Origin: Bugula neritina
Lineage: Eukaryota; Bryozoa; Gymnolaemata; Cheilostomatida; Bugulidae
Assembly: GCA_964035545.1 (NCBI GenBank)
Contig: OZ037769.1
Span: forward strand, 13,568,633-13,632,632
DNA: 64,000 nt
Direction of reading: 5' to 3'
Numbering within the stretch: the stretch's first letter is position 1; each line of letters opens with the position of its first letter. This document shows, piece by piece, positions 49,001 through 63,000 of the stretch. A model generated the notes under the pieces. That model did no database searches. It saw only the letters and a program-made list of their open reading frames with translations, and was not told the origin of the DNA. A program made the translations under genes and the position numbers.

Positions 49001-50661
49001 CTGTTGAGAAAAAAGAGAAATTTTCATAAAGGGTTGGACTACACAGCTTGCAGTATGAATTAGAAATAATACAAAGCTATTTTTACCAGTGTATATGTAC
49101 AATAAGCAACTGATAATTATTATTTTATTGATTGCATACTTTTTTGCTTTTTGCATGTATTGTCTTTGCCCAAACACTAGCTAATGTATAATTGATAATC
49201 GATCTTTTCAGCTTGGTTAGAAAAATTATGTTTGCAAAACACGAGAAACTATTCATTATGCAATGAATAATAATTCTAACAAATCATCGTTCTGCCCAAC
49301 AACAAAGACCTCAGGAGATAAAAAAGAACAATTGGAGTGGTGGATGCATGCATTTTATAATAGCCTATTTATGAAGTTTCAAATATAAAACTAAAAAACT
49401 ATTTGGTAGTCAAGAGTAACTTGTACTTGCACTTATTAAAAGCTTTGTTTGATTTCAAAATAAGTAAAAACTATACAAGTTATTACAGAAAAAACATTAT
49501 AATGACCATTATCTTTTAAAAGTTCCTCAATTGTAATAGTATCTAAAATGGCACAAATTATAACAGGTTATATGTGAAAAAATATAAAATATCAAAACAA
49601 CACAATGCCTAAAGCTATTACCTGTAAAAAATAACTTAGCAACAATTACCATTGCAGACCAATTAATAACACTTATACATATTATATGCTGTGTTTTTAG
49701 TATATGTTTCATTTGTGTTGCACTGATTAATCAATGACATGCTTGCTAATATAATGCTACTAAACTAAACTTGCTTGTATATAGCGCCATATTTATCTCT
49801 TCTCCATTATGTTATTCTGCTCAACCAAATTTTGGTTATGAATCTGTTGTTATAATCCATGTTTATATGTTTTTCTTTTTATCTTTAGTTGTGATGTGTT
49901 GCCTTAATTACTTAAATTTTATATTGATAAATTAGTAATATGCAATATTATGTTAGCACACAGCCACTGTATATTTGAAAAGCCATACATATAATTTTTT
50001 TTCGGAAAACAGTAAAATATTTTCAAAACTGTGTGTTCTTTATATCACTAGTTTAAATGTATTTATCTACTTTGAACAATATAAATAAAAAATTAATTTT
50101 TTGGTCTATTTTACTCATGCTTTTGTATATTTGCATCAAATTTATTTGATTTATCGCTTAAAATTTGTTGGCTAATAGTATGCTTTATTGTTTCTCTTAT
50201 AACCGCATGATAGTTTCTTTCATAAAAAAAGTTACATATTATACAGTTCTCTATATCTCCATGACAATAAATAATAAAATATGCTACACAATTTTCAACA
50301 CCATGCAGTCAAATTATTTGCACTGAAGAAAAAATTATAAACAGGTAAATCCTATATTAAAATACTAATTTATAGATTAAAAACCAAATTGATTACACAA
50401 TTGGCAAAAATAAATTATATATGTATTTCATTATTATATAACTTTGTTATAAAACGAGTCGACATGCTTTTAGCAAAAACAGAATGTAATACAAATTGTG
50501 GTGAAAGTGCAAAGCATTCAATTTGTAAAAAAATGTTTTCTTTTTAAACATTGAGATGCATCCAATTTTAGTATGTTAGTATAATTGCAAAGTTTTAATT
50601 TTATTTGCACAACACATCTGCTATTCTTTTGAGAAGTTATCTGTTCCTGTTGATGTAGAAT
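49001..50661. other. Spacer between the BTB gene and the CLCA-B 3' end
   Basis: AT-rich DNA without a recognised gene or repeat. It should contain the BTB promoter (right side of 49000) and the CLCA-B 3' UTR. Confidence 0.4.
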
Positions 50662-53600
50662 TCAAGCAGCTCCAACAGTGCTGTAATAGCAAAGAATATG
50701 TCACATAGTGAAACTGTTTTAGTAAAATAATTAATTTTAATACACCACAATCAAACTATAAATATACATATACCATGCTGCTTTAAAAGGAAAGATAGAT
50801 GCCAATAATTTTTACATTGATCAAATTGCAAAAGACTTGGTGCTTGTAATAATAACTTTATTATTATTGAGATACACTAATTACTTTAATGCACAATTGC
50901 TGTTTAAAATTATATGACAGCTTTAGAACTAAAAATCGACATTTTAAAGAAGAATTATAGCTGTGATCTAGTGGTTAGAGCAACTTAGTAAACTTATTTG
51001 AGTTTGAAACCCATGCACTAAAAAATTCATACCATTTGATGTTTTCACACCAGCAGGGCATTTAAACAAAATTATGATTTTATGTATTTGTTAAAAGAAA
51101 AGCTGCAGTTGCTGTTTTAGAAACAACAGACTTCCACATTTTAAATTATAGCATTCATGGATAATTTTTAAATTATCACTTAATAGACTAGCCACAGTAT
51201 TTACAGCACACAACCCATTTTTCTAGCTTTAACAAATTACGTTGTTTATTGAAAGTAAATAATTTTAACTGGCTTTGCTGAAGAAATACATAATACTATT
51301 ATGCAATGAGGTAGCTTTTTGACGAATAAACTTTACCTGGTAGTTTTCACACACTTGAACTTGACTATTAGCACAACAGCTACTACTCCAGCACCAATTA
51401 TTGCGCAACTTCCTAGAACAATGCCTGCGATAGCTCCAACTGACAAACCTTCCTTTTCCTACAATTGATAATTTGATACAGTTGAAATGGAATGGAGTAA
51501 ATGCTGCCAAATTAGCTTTTTTCATTTTAAGTTTGCTTATATATACAAGACGATTTTGTTATATGTTTAAAAATATAGCAATATATCTTTCAGTATATGA
51601 TGTGATAAATAGACAACATAATTTTATACTAGGAAATGCAAAAGGTTTTTTAAAGCACCAGCAGTGTTCATTCAATGTTCAGCCAGTAAACTAATAAATA
51701 ACAAATGGTAGAAAATATTTGTACTATATATAATTATATACTAAAGTAAAACTTATAGCTTATCTAAATAAAAAAATATATATTATTGATGTATTTTTTC
51801 TGCATGTAAACTGTCCATAATGTATAAGCCTAATTCCTAATTACCGTAATGTAATTAACTATAAAGGACGCTTAAAATTTAAAATAAACCCACCGTTGCT
51901 GTAACAGTCATGGTACTTGGCTCAATCTAAAAAGAGAATAAATTTAAACTTAATTTAGGCTTTTGCAAAAGAAAACCTATAATAATTGATTGAAACATAT
52001 AAATTCAATGATATGCATCTATTCTAAACAAAAAAATATAAAAATATTAGACAGCATAAATTTGGTTATATATTTATATTATTTTATATAATAATACAAT
52101 GTGAATAAAAAATAGAAATTAGAGTTAATACTTACTGCAAAAGATGTGGTAGCCAGTGGTAGTCCCTGTAAACATAAATATAATTATTCATTATATTTCA
52201 TACAACACACATTTGCTATTCTAATTCTATTCTATTCTATGTAATGGTAATGGTAACATGGTTTGGTAGTTTTTTGTTTTGACACAGAAACATTGATTCT
52301 CCACCCCCCCCTCCATCTCTCATCAACACTTTTCCTGATATTGATAATGACCCTTATGAATTAGCACACATGATTACTTATTACTTATTATACAAAAAAT
52401 TGCTAATTAGCAGTTTTTACTTGTTAGGTTATAAATAGCTGCAAATTTATTTAATTTAAGTTTCTAAATTAAATTGGAGAATTAAACATTAAAAAAAATA
52501 TTGAACTATCCTGCTTTTACTCAGAGATTAGTTCAAACAAAATTAAGCTTTCTATTTTGATATTTTCAGCGCTATGTTATGTAGATGAGGGCTATATAAT
52601 TAATGTTTGTTTGCCGGAATTACATGTAATTAGATTTACCTTAAAGTTAAAATAAGAGAAACTTTTTAGCACAATTATGCACTAAAACAAACAGATCTAA
52701 TTTCTCTACCTTCCACGTAGATATCAAGTTTATTGCTTTTAAAAAAAATTGATAGTTTTATAAGGATAGTAATATTAAATCAACAAAGAGATAACTAGTA
52801 TTGAATATAAGTACATGGGTCATTTTATACTTTATTTAGTACACACTGGAAGTCTTTAGTTTTTAGCTATTTTTTACAATTTAGCTGCTAATGAACATGG
52901 GTTTTGCCCAAAACTAGTAAAATATCAATAAATACACCTTGATAATCAAAATTCTTTTTTATTTTGCTTAATTTCCAATGCTTTTTCCTAGTTATTCAAT
53001 TACTTTTTTGTAACGGTCCGCAATTCAAACTATATAGTTGAATAAATAAGAAAAAGCATGACAAATTAAACAAAATTATAAAGAACCTTGATGATTGAAG
53101 TGTATTTATTAATATTTTACTAGTTTTGATCAAAAGCTTATGTAAATTAAGTAAAATAACCCAAGTACCCAGTCAATCTTTGCTGGATCTACTATTGTGA
53201 GAGCCACATGGTTAGAATGAGATCCAACATTCCCAAGGTCATCTATTGCTGTCATTCGTATATAGTAAGTGTTGAGAGAAGTGCTGAAGAAATTGGTGTC
53301 CTGTAGTTTGTCTACAGGTAAAAGAAACAATTGGTTTTAGAATCAGCAGTGTTATATTCTAATGTATGCTTACTATTGGCTGCAGATATAAAATTCTAGA
53401 ATGAATAATAATTATATAAAATCTACAAACAGGTGTGGAAGGATTTATGCAAGCTGCAATTTGTAGAAACAAAGAATAAGATTATAGCTAAAATTTTAGA
53501 CTATAATTTAATGTATAAAATCAAGAAAAATAAAATTCCAAAAATAAATTTGCTTACAGGAGAAAAAAATATTGTTTTTTATACATATTTTGACTATCAA

Positions 53601-56600
53601 ACATTATTGTGAAAGTGTTTTGTAGTGTATGAAACAAATATTTATAAAAACAGTGCAATTAGCTTTAAAGTGCCAATAACTAAAACCTGTGTAATAATGT
53701 AAAAGTGCCAAATTTTGGGTACTAAGTGCAGTGTTTGGGGTGAGTAGGTTGAAGGCGTTTCAGTTTTGAGGTTTTAACAATGATGTGCATATATATAAAT
53801 GCTGTATTGAGTGATCCTAAACTTTGTGCTGCATCTAGCAATTCTAGTACAATAAATTGCTCTGTATATTGACTTACCATAATCGAGTTTCAATGTAAGT
53901 TGAGTTCCAGCCTCCACGTTGAAGGTGGTGAGATCAGAGAGAATAGACTCATGATCTGAAGGTAACAGCTGTATGTGGTCTGTTGTTGAGTCGTTTGATA
54001 CGTAAATGTTATAACTGGAAGCTGAAAATTAGGAAAAATTATAAATCTTCTTGTTATGCAGGCAATAAGCCATAGCTCTTGTTGGTGCATTTTGTAGTAA
54101 TTATTTTAGACATATCTGTATAAATTAACACCATGATATGTTTCATTTGAAAAAAAATTGATCCTAACAAAAAAATAAACATTTCTTTAACCAAATTTCT
54201 TGTAATTTGGTTGCAGAAGAATGATGCAAAAAACCTAAAAGAAAACACGGCGCAATTACCAAATTCAAAACAAAGTATTATTAATATAGTTTGAATTTTT
54301 TAACTTTACATTATTTTTGAATAATCATAACTATTTTATTCAAATGAGTTTCCTTACTCTTGTACTTTACTGTAAGAAATATCATGTGTACACGTGAAAC
54401 CAAGCTTCAGTCTTACCATTTCCTATATTCAAGTCATTGCCTGGAGCTGTCCATTGTAGTGTGAATATTGTACCATCCTCTTGCTTCTTTACTAACACCA
54501 CTTTTAGGTCTTTAATCTTTTCAGGTGGAGTTTGATCAGCCACAAGTACGTGATTCTCTACCGTCACTACACCGGCTACAAATACATCAGCGATAGCTAC
54601 AATATTCTCTTTTCGTTATTTAAATATTAGCATATATGTATTTGATAGTCATTAAAAAAATTAATTTTTTAACTTCTCAGATTGATTCCATTTTTTCCAG
54701 GATCAGCTTTTATAGAAAATAGTTTATGAAAAGATCGAAAATGATTTCAAATTGCATACACTTTTTGAGCATCTTAAATTATATATTTATATGTTTATAT
54801 ATTGTTTTAAAGGGAGCAGCCGTGGTCTAGAAGTTAGAGCTTTTGCCTAGTGAACGCGAAGTCATGGGTTCGAGCCTTCACAAAGGCCATTGGTGATGTT
54901 AAAAGAAGCATCCAGTCATAATTGCTCCTGTGCCTCATCTGAATAAGTCTTTAGCTATATTTAACAAAAACCCTTTCTCCATCAGGGGTTTCTCACAGGG
55001 ATAGCAACTATAAAATTTCGTGAGTTTGTTATATTGCTTTAATGCAGTTTTTCGTGTAAATGAGTGACTAAAATAACAATTATTATTAAAACTGGGCTGA
55101 ATCACAAATGAATAAATTTTAAGCAACACTATAATATTAATAATTTAATCGTTTAGAGCACATAACCAACCATATATAATTCACTGTATGCATACTTTCA
55201 ACTTTAGTGTAAAATATCTACTGTACTATTTAATAATCAAGTGATTCCAGACAAAAGCAGCTGTTTGTTCTTCTCATGTTGCACTAGTCAAGCCATGTCA
55301 ACATGACAATTCAACAAAATCTTTTTTCGGGATAATTGTGAAGTTATTTATAGAATGAATTTAGCCTATATGCATGCCTGACATGATAAACTGTATAGAT
55401 ATTTTCTTGGTGCTGCTTTCGTAGGTATAATATTATAATATAAAACAAAAAAACACTAACATTACAAATATAATAGCTATTTTCTAGAGATGACTAATTT
55501 GAGTGTAATAACTATAAAAAACTTAACACTATACATAGTAACAGCAGAATGCATGCTTTTTTTCAATTTTTATGGAATTTCAATTTGGCAATTATTATTT
55601 TTATTGCTAAAAAGTGGTAAAATTCTTTACAGTGTGCAATAAATTGTAAATGACATTGTTTTGCATGAGTTTGAATATAGCTTAAGTTACTTATGTTTTA
55701 ATAACAGTTGTATGGCAGATTAATTCTTTGTGTGAAGCAATATCACAATATCATGGATATAAACTGAAATGCTGACCTGAGGCAGTCCTGACTACAGTTC
55801 CCAGACTCTGTCCTCCACAATCTGTACATCTTTTCTTTCTGCTGTCTAGAGACTCAGGTTGTAGACCTTCTCCGTTCACCTCCGTCTATAAATATAATTT
55901 ATTAAATATATGAAAATTTTTGTTTAAATATTGATATTTGCTTAAATCAAAAAGTACCAACGAAAAAAACAACATGCATGCAGATGGTAATTTGATCAGA
56001 AGATTTGCGATGTTTTATGCTCAAGAGATAAAGTGTGCAAGAAGATGTTCTACCTGCAAGCTGTAATAGCCAGATCCAGAAAATTTGTGTGGTAAGAGTG
56101 TAGCTGTATATATTCCATCATTTGCCGTTGAATCCATACCTGTAAAGTATAATTTGATACTACATATAAGCTATAACTTATACATGTTACTACATAAAAC
56201 TCATACATGTTGTGTTATAACTGTTGTAAACAAATTCTTTTGATACAACAGTTTTACAAATAAACTGTAGTGTGCTTAACTTTAAAAAAAAACACATAGC
56301 TTCTAACAAGTTTCATAACACATGTTTATTTATTTCAGTTTAAATCTTGTGCCTATATAGTTTGAACATACACTTTAGGCCATTAACAGACTAATTTTGA
56401 AGAAGAAAATTTGTTTGAAAATCAGGGTTTTCTAATCAATCAGAAAGACCTTGATGTACACAAAAATTATTCTACAAAATTAGAGTCTCACCAAACCCGC
56501 TATCAGAAGAAGGTAGATGAAGTTGTGTTCCGTCAGCAGTCTCAATCACTGTAGTAACTTGCAGATTCAGTACAGGAGTATAACCCTGATAGACTGATGT

Positions 56601-56759
56601 GTATATTCTCATCTATAAATTTAATAGCTAGGTATTATTTCTAGAGAATATGAAATTATGCTGCGTGCGTGCGTGCATGCGTGCGTGCGTGCGTGTGTGC
56701 GTGTGTGTATGTTTGTTTATGTATGTGTGCGCATGTGTGCGTGTGTGTGTGTGTGTGCA

Positions 56760-56799
<40 letters not shown>

Positions 56800-56996
56800 T
56801 GCATGTAGTTATATATATAATTTTATGTACATCTTTGAATGATATTGATTCAAAAGGATTTATATAAATACAATATTAAATATAGGTTGTCCTTGAAGGT
56901 CTCTACAACTTAGTTTTATAACTGGGAAAATCTTCCTTACAAGCAATTAACTTTTTAGAAACTCCCTGTATCAATATTTCATCAACTACAAGTTAC

Positions 56997-57077
<81 letters not shown>

Positions 57078-60000
57078 ATAATATGTTTTAGATTTCGATG
57101 AGATGAGTAAGCTATACTTACAGTAGATTCTGAGTTGAAGTTTATGGCAGTTTCATCAGTTCTGGTGTATATAGAGATTGGCAGGGCGTTCGGTATTGGT
57201 TGTGATGTCACAGTAACAATAACCTCTTCATCGAGTTGACTGGACACTTTGGTTATGGTGAAGTTGGCATAACTCCCACTCTAAACCAGTTTACACAAAA
57301 CTATTCATTCATGTCTATATAATATTCCAATACAACTGTTTTATATAAACAACTGTTAGAATGCTGTATCAATACTCTATTTGCAAAAAAGGTGAAAAAA
57401 GTAGGACAATTTCTCAGTTATGTCATAACAATTTGGTCTAACATTTGTTTTTATAACAATTTTAAAAAGTTTCTATGCGGTAACTATGGTTACCGTTTGA
57501 ACTTGAAATAATGAAATAAATAATGACGTTTTGTCATGTTATATTCAATGCAATTAATATTAACGCTTAGAAAATTTATTATATACGCATGGTTTTAAGA
57601 CTCTATTATGTATAAAACTTGGTTTATTGCATACAAGCAAAGAACAAGCTTTAAATTGATTTTCATCAGGTTATAGTAGGCCTATATAGCAGCATGTTAG
57701 CCAATAGTTTTTAGGTTCAACACCTAAATAACAGCTGAATAGTTTACTCTTTAAGATCAGCTAGTACTAAAACAAAATGCAAAATTTATATGACCTATAT
57801 TTACACTTTGTTATTATCAGGTGTTATTTTACTTTTTGAACAAGACAGCCTGTGTGAGAGCAGCAAAATGTTGCTGTAGTACATTTTTTCATTTTTCACA
57901 ATGATGTAATAAAGTTACAAAAAAAGTTTAAATTTACCAAACTAACAAATTTTGAAAATGAAAATTATCAGCTGCTATGCTTACCATATCACCAGATATT
58001 TTGGCAATAATCAATTTTATAGACGAGTCTTTGGTAACCAGCACACTGTTTCCATTCCCTGTTGTTACCTCAACATTAATGTCATTTGTGTAGGAGAATA
58101 TTAGAATGGGTTCCAGCCCAATGGTAACGTCAAAAGACACTTTATCTGTGTAGCTTGATTCACCAGCACTGATCGGGACTCTTGCATTAATGAGCTGAAT
58201 AGTTAAAGAACATTTTTAATATGTTAAAAAGGAGTATATATACAATAAAGCTACAATTTTTATTTTTTTGCTAAAGAAAAACAATTTATTAGTATTGAAA
58301 TAACGAAACAAATTACCACTGCACTAGCTGTATCACAGTCTCTGTAAGCTGTCTCAGCTAGAAACAGGTTAATGGAGGTCTTGGAGCTATCGTCATTGGC
58401 GAAGAAGGCGTCACCTCCTGTCTCTGTAGCTATTTCCATCAAAACATTGTCTGCACTTTGGCTACAAAAGACATTAGCTTTATTAAAACAAAGATTATAC
58501 TAGAAAGTACTAGACTTTGAAATGCAAAATGTTTTACTTTTGATTTTTTATTGACTGCATGCAATAGTTTTATTAAATATCATACCTAAATTTTTGTTTT
58601 CTATATTGCAACGCCAATTTATATTTGTTGTTATATTTTATTTTTCATAGCTCTTATTTTAAAGCATGCTCAAAAAGCTGTTCAAAGTAAATTTTATTTG
58701 TATTTCAGATCTGATATAAATAAAGCTTACAATTTTCACAATTTATAATATTTTGACTAAAACACATGCTATGTTGTATTTGGTGAAATATTAGCATGAG
58801 AACTTGCATCAAAATATGCAAGGGCACATTTGACTATAATAGTTGCTTATGTCCTTTCTTTTAAAAAAAGTGAGCAAGTAGGATTACGTGTTATTGTGAC
58901 TATAAATAGCTTGGAGTTATGACACCCTCACTCTTAGTGCAAAGGGAAATCATGGAGTCAAATGCAACTGTAATCAGCTGATACTTAGAGTGAAGCTAGT
59001 GAATGGTGTAAGTGTAGGGCCACACGGAGCGTCTTACAATGAGCGTGACGTGCGAGAAATTCCATTTAGCCCAAAAATGGGACGTTGCGTGCGGATTTTC
59101 AAGCGTTTAATATGCTGAGCGAGAAGTGCGACACGCTTGTGCAACACAGTTTGATCTAATTGGCTTATTACCATGTAATATTTAGCGAGCACATTTTTTA
59201 TTTTAATTTACTATTTAACTTCTAGCGAGCCGAATTAAAACAGTTTTATATAGTTTGCATTTCCTATTTTATAATATCCAAATCCGATGACGCAGTTTAA
59301 AAACAAACATCTGCAGGCGTAAAACCCGGCGTCATGTGGCCCTACACTAACAAGGTGGATTACGTGTAAGTGAAAGAGTGAAAGTTTTATTCTGCACTGA
59401 CTGTACTCACTAAAACAACTGACTGCTTTACAATCAAGCTCATTCTAATATTGCACTCAAAATCATGACTAATAAAATAAGTGCATTAACCTGTCACATA
59501 ATGAGTAAAACAGATGTGGACACTTAGCCAGGATACAACAAGTGGTAATTATTTTACAGGAATACAAACACAGCCAGTTTTCTATTAAAGCAGAAGATAT
59601 ATAAACACATAGTAGAGTCTCTAGATACCTGTACAGCATGGTATCAACAAGGATACCAAGTTCTTTCACACCAGGTAGAACATCTGCTACGTAAGGCTGG
59701 TTGGTCTCTTGGCCATCACTGAAGAGAACAATCCTTGATCTATCCAGATCTTCTTCAGAATAATCAGTCAGTATCTAGAATTATAGAATAATATTTAATA
59801 TGTAATGACACTAAGGTTATAGAACTGTTTGCCCCTCAACACACAAACACATGAGCAGATTAGTGCATGCATTTATACAACACAGAGTCACTGTAACAGG
59901 CCTTTATATGATGTTATAGACAGAATAATAATCATTAAGCTCCATCTTGGTGTTTCAAATCATGATGCAAATATATAATTCTCAGATTTTCTTTCCTCTC

Positions 60001-63000
60001 CCCTCCCCTCCCCTCCCCTCCCCTCCCCAAATTTCTTAACAATAGAAATGATATAGGATATTGCTAAAACAATATGTTGTATGCACATTGGCAGGTTGTC
60101 CATTATTTTGAAATTGCCTGCCCTACCAATAAATAAATCTGTCACTATAGAAATATAAAATTGTTGGTGGAAGTTATTTTTAGAGTAATAGAAAGCGGTC
60201 TTTCCTTCCACAAAAATATTATAGTATTTCAACTGAAAACTTTTCCTATTTGGTATAGGGCTAACATATATAATACAACAGTTACTTCATTTAGTTTTGT
60301 TTTAAGATTATTTTCAAAGTTACATTTAAAGTTTACAAAAGGTTTTTATACTACAAGTGAAAATTTCACAACAAACTGACATATGGGTGAGGGTTTAGCA
60401 GGCAGTTTAAACACTACTACTGACCTCAGAGCATTTCAATAAACCATCTCCTATTCCTGTGGTACCAAACGGGGAAGTTGGGATATATTGTATCAAGTCT
60501 TGTCTAACTTGATCACTGGTGAGTAGTGTCATGGGAGCTTCCACAGTCGCAGTGCTAGAGAATGATACTATACCAACAGCTGTATTGTTTCTTAGGTGGT
60601 ATAGAATGTAAGATGTTACAGCTGATGCCAGCTTTCCAATTCTATCATAATTCTGCAATAACCAAATACTACTAATAGGCTTCAGTTATAAAAGATATAA
60701 AATACATCAAACTAAACAGCTATAGCTGTTACGTATTACTAATAACAAGTGGTTACTATAAGTCTGCATGTCTCTTTTAATTTCAAAAACATGGTGTCAC
60801 TGATTTTATATTTAATTGCATGCATAAAATAATTTACTTAATGCAAAATAACTACCACATCCAAGATTGAACCACAGTTCTCTAACTTGCAAGTCATTGC
60901 GTTAACCATTGCACTATATGTAGGGGTTACAATGGAATCTCAAAATAACAGTTAAGCTTTAGCGTCGGAATACCCAAAAAAAATTTGTTACTAAAACGCT
61001 TATTGATTGTCAATGGAAAGTACCCATGCAGAAACATTTAGGAAGTTTCTTAATAACATTTATTAAAAATTTTCATATAATGACAAAAGCAGTAACGTAG
61101 TAAGTAGAAGAACTAAAAACTTACACTCATACTACCAGAGACATCCAGTAGAAGACAGACTATGTCTTGAGGACATTCCACAGAAGGTTCTGGAGTGGTG
61201 GTCTGAGAGGTAGTAGAGACGGTGGTAGTGGTGGTTTCAGTGGTAGTGGTGGTTTCAGTGGTAGTCGAGGTAAGTGATGTAGTCGGCTGGGTTGTGGTAG
61301 GTGGTGTTGCTCCAGCCTGAATAATTGTAAATGTTGGGGGGTTCACAGTTACCGATCCTCTAATTTCCGAATGATCAAGAGCTAAAACAGAAATAAAAAA
61401 ATATAATTTCTACAGGCTATAAATATGAAAAACAGCAAAGTAAAAACAAAATTAGTTTTGATGCGTCATTTCACTTTGTTTAAAAAGTTCAATTAATAAA
61501 CATCTTTTTTAACTTCATATTAATAAATCTCACCAAAGTCAGGAAGGCTTTGCATCACTTCCCATGCACTTTTCTGCTCACATATTTCATTGTGTTTATT
61601 TAGAGCTAATTTGTTATGAGTATCCTTAGTACAAAAACGATCAATCTAAAACATAAACTGCCCATTATATAGTAACTGCAATAAACTGCTAATATAAAAT
61701 ACATATTCATTGTTTATTTTGTTCTTCAATTGGAATAAATGTTAAAGATTGGCATCGGGTGCTTCCATTTTTGTATCAATATTTATTTTCTTATAGCTGT
61801 AAGTTTTTTTATTTTTGTTATTTCCATTTAAACTCCGCAGATTCTTTTCATTACATTGGCTATCAGATTTATTATTGAAAGCCACCGCTACTATAAGATG
61901 TAAAATTTGACGCTTTTATAATAATATAAATCACAACAACAAATTAAAAGATTTTAATAATTTGACAGCTATTTGAATTAAAGTAAATAAAACTGAAGTA
62001 CAGGTTTTAAAATATATAAAGAGCTATGCTAATTCTATGTTTATTAAAATATTATAATGTCTATTTTAATAATCTATAATAGCCATATATCACTTCAAAA
62101 GAATATGTCAGTTCTGCAAGTCTAGTTAGGATCTAGAACATTCTAATGAAAATAATTACTGATAATTATATTACTTTTATGAACTGTAAATTTAATTATA
62201 AATGTTAAAAAGTGCAATCTATTAATTTTAAGTTTTTATGTATATAAAATACTTACTGAAGGGAGGTACTCTGCATACATGAGAGAGGTGTTAACAGTGG
62301 TGATGTCTGGTAATGGGAAGAATGTGCAAGTTGGAGATAGAGTTTGAGATTCTTCATTAAAAACATTGCACACCTGTTCCGTTGCTAAATCAATACTGCG
62401 TCCATATATATCACCGGTTTGACATCTGTTATGGGATAATTATGAAAACAAGAAATGATAGAACCGCTATATTGAAATAATTTTGCATTGAGAGTTATTT
62501 GAAAGTGTATGTAAATTTTATACATGACTGCTTATAAAAATGTATTTTTAAAATTAAGTACCTTATTCATTCTTGTATAAATTTGATTGCTAGCTCTTAT
62601 TTGTAAAATATGAAGTTATATAAAACTAGTAAATTCTCTAAAGTTTTAAGAATCATGGAATGACAAAGTTATTTAAATTATATACATTGCATAAAAAGAG
62701 ATTTTTTGCAAGTTTGAATCAAACAAGTTATTAAACTAGCTGCTCATATTTGATTGAGTAATGATATAAAATTATTGTAGCACTTTTAGTTTTTACTAAT
62801 GGCTAGCCATTGTTATAGCTATCATACACAAAAAAACTTAATCTTTTATCATCAAAATAACACAATTTGCAAGGATTACTTCTTATTAATCGTGTCAAAT
62901 TTATCATCAAATGAATAACATATCCATGCAACATTGTTTTCAGATTGCCAAGTATGACATAGAAGTGATTTTAAAGCTAATTACAAAACAATATTGGCAG

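Noticed and set aside
56993-57247. Protein with an Ile-Tyr tail
   Set aside because: Only the exon part (57122-57280) is real; the tail is the TA microsatellite.
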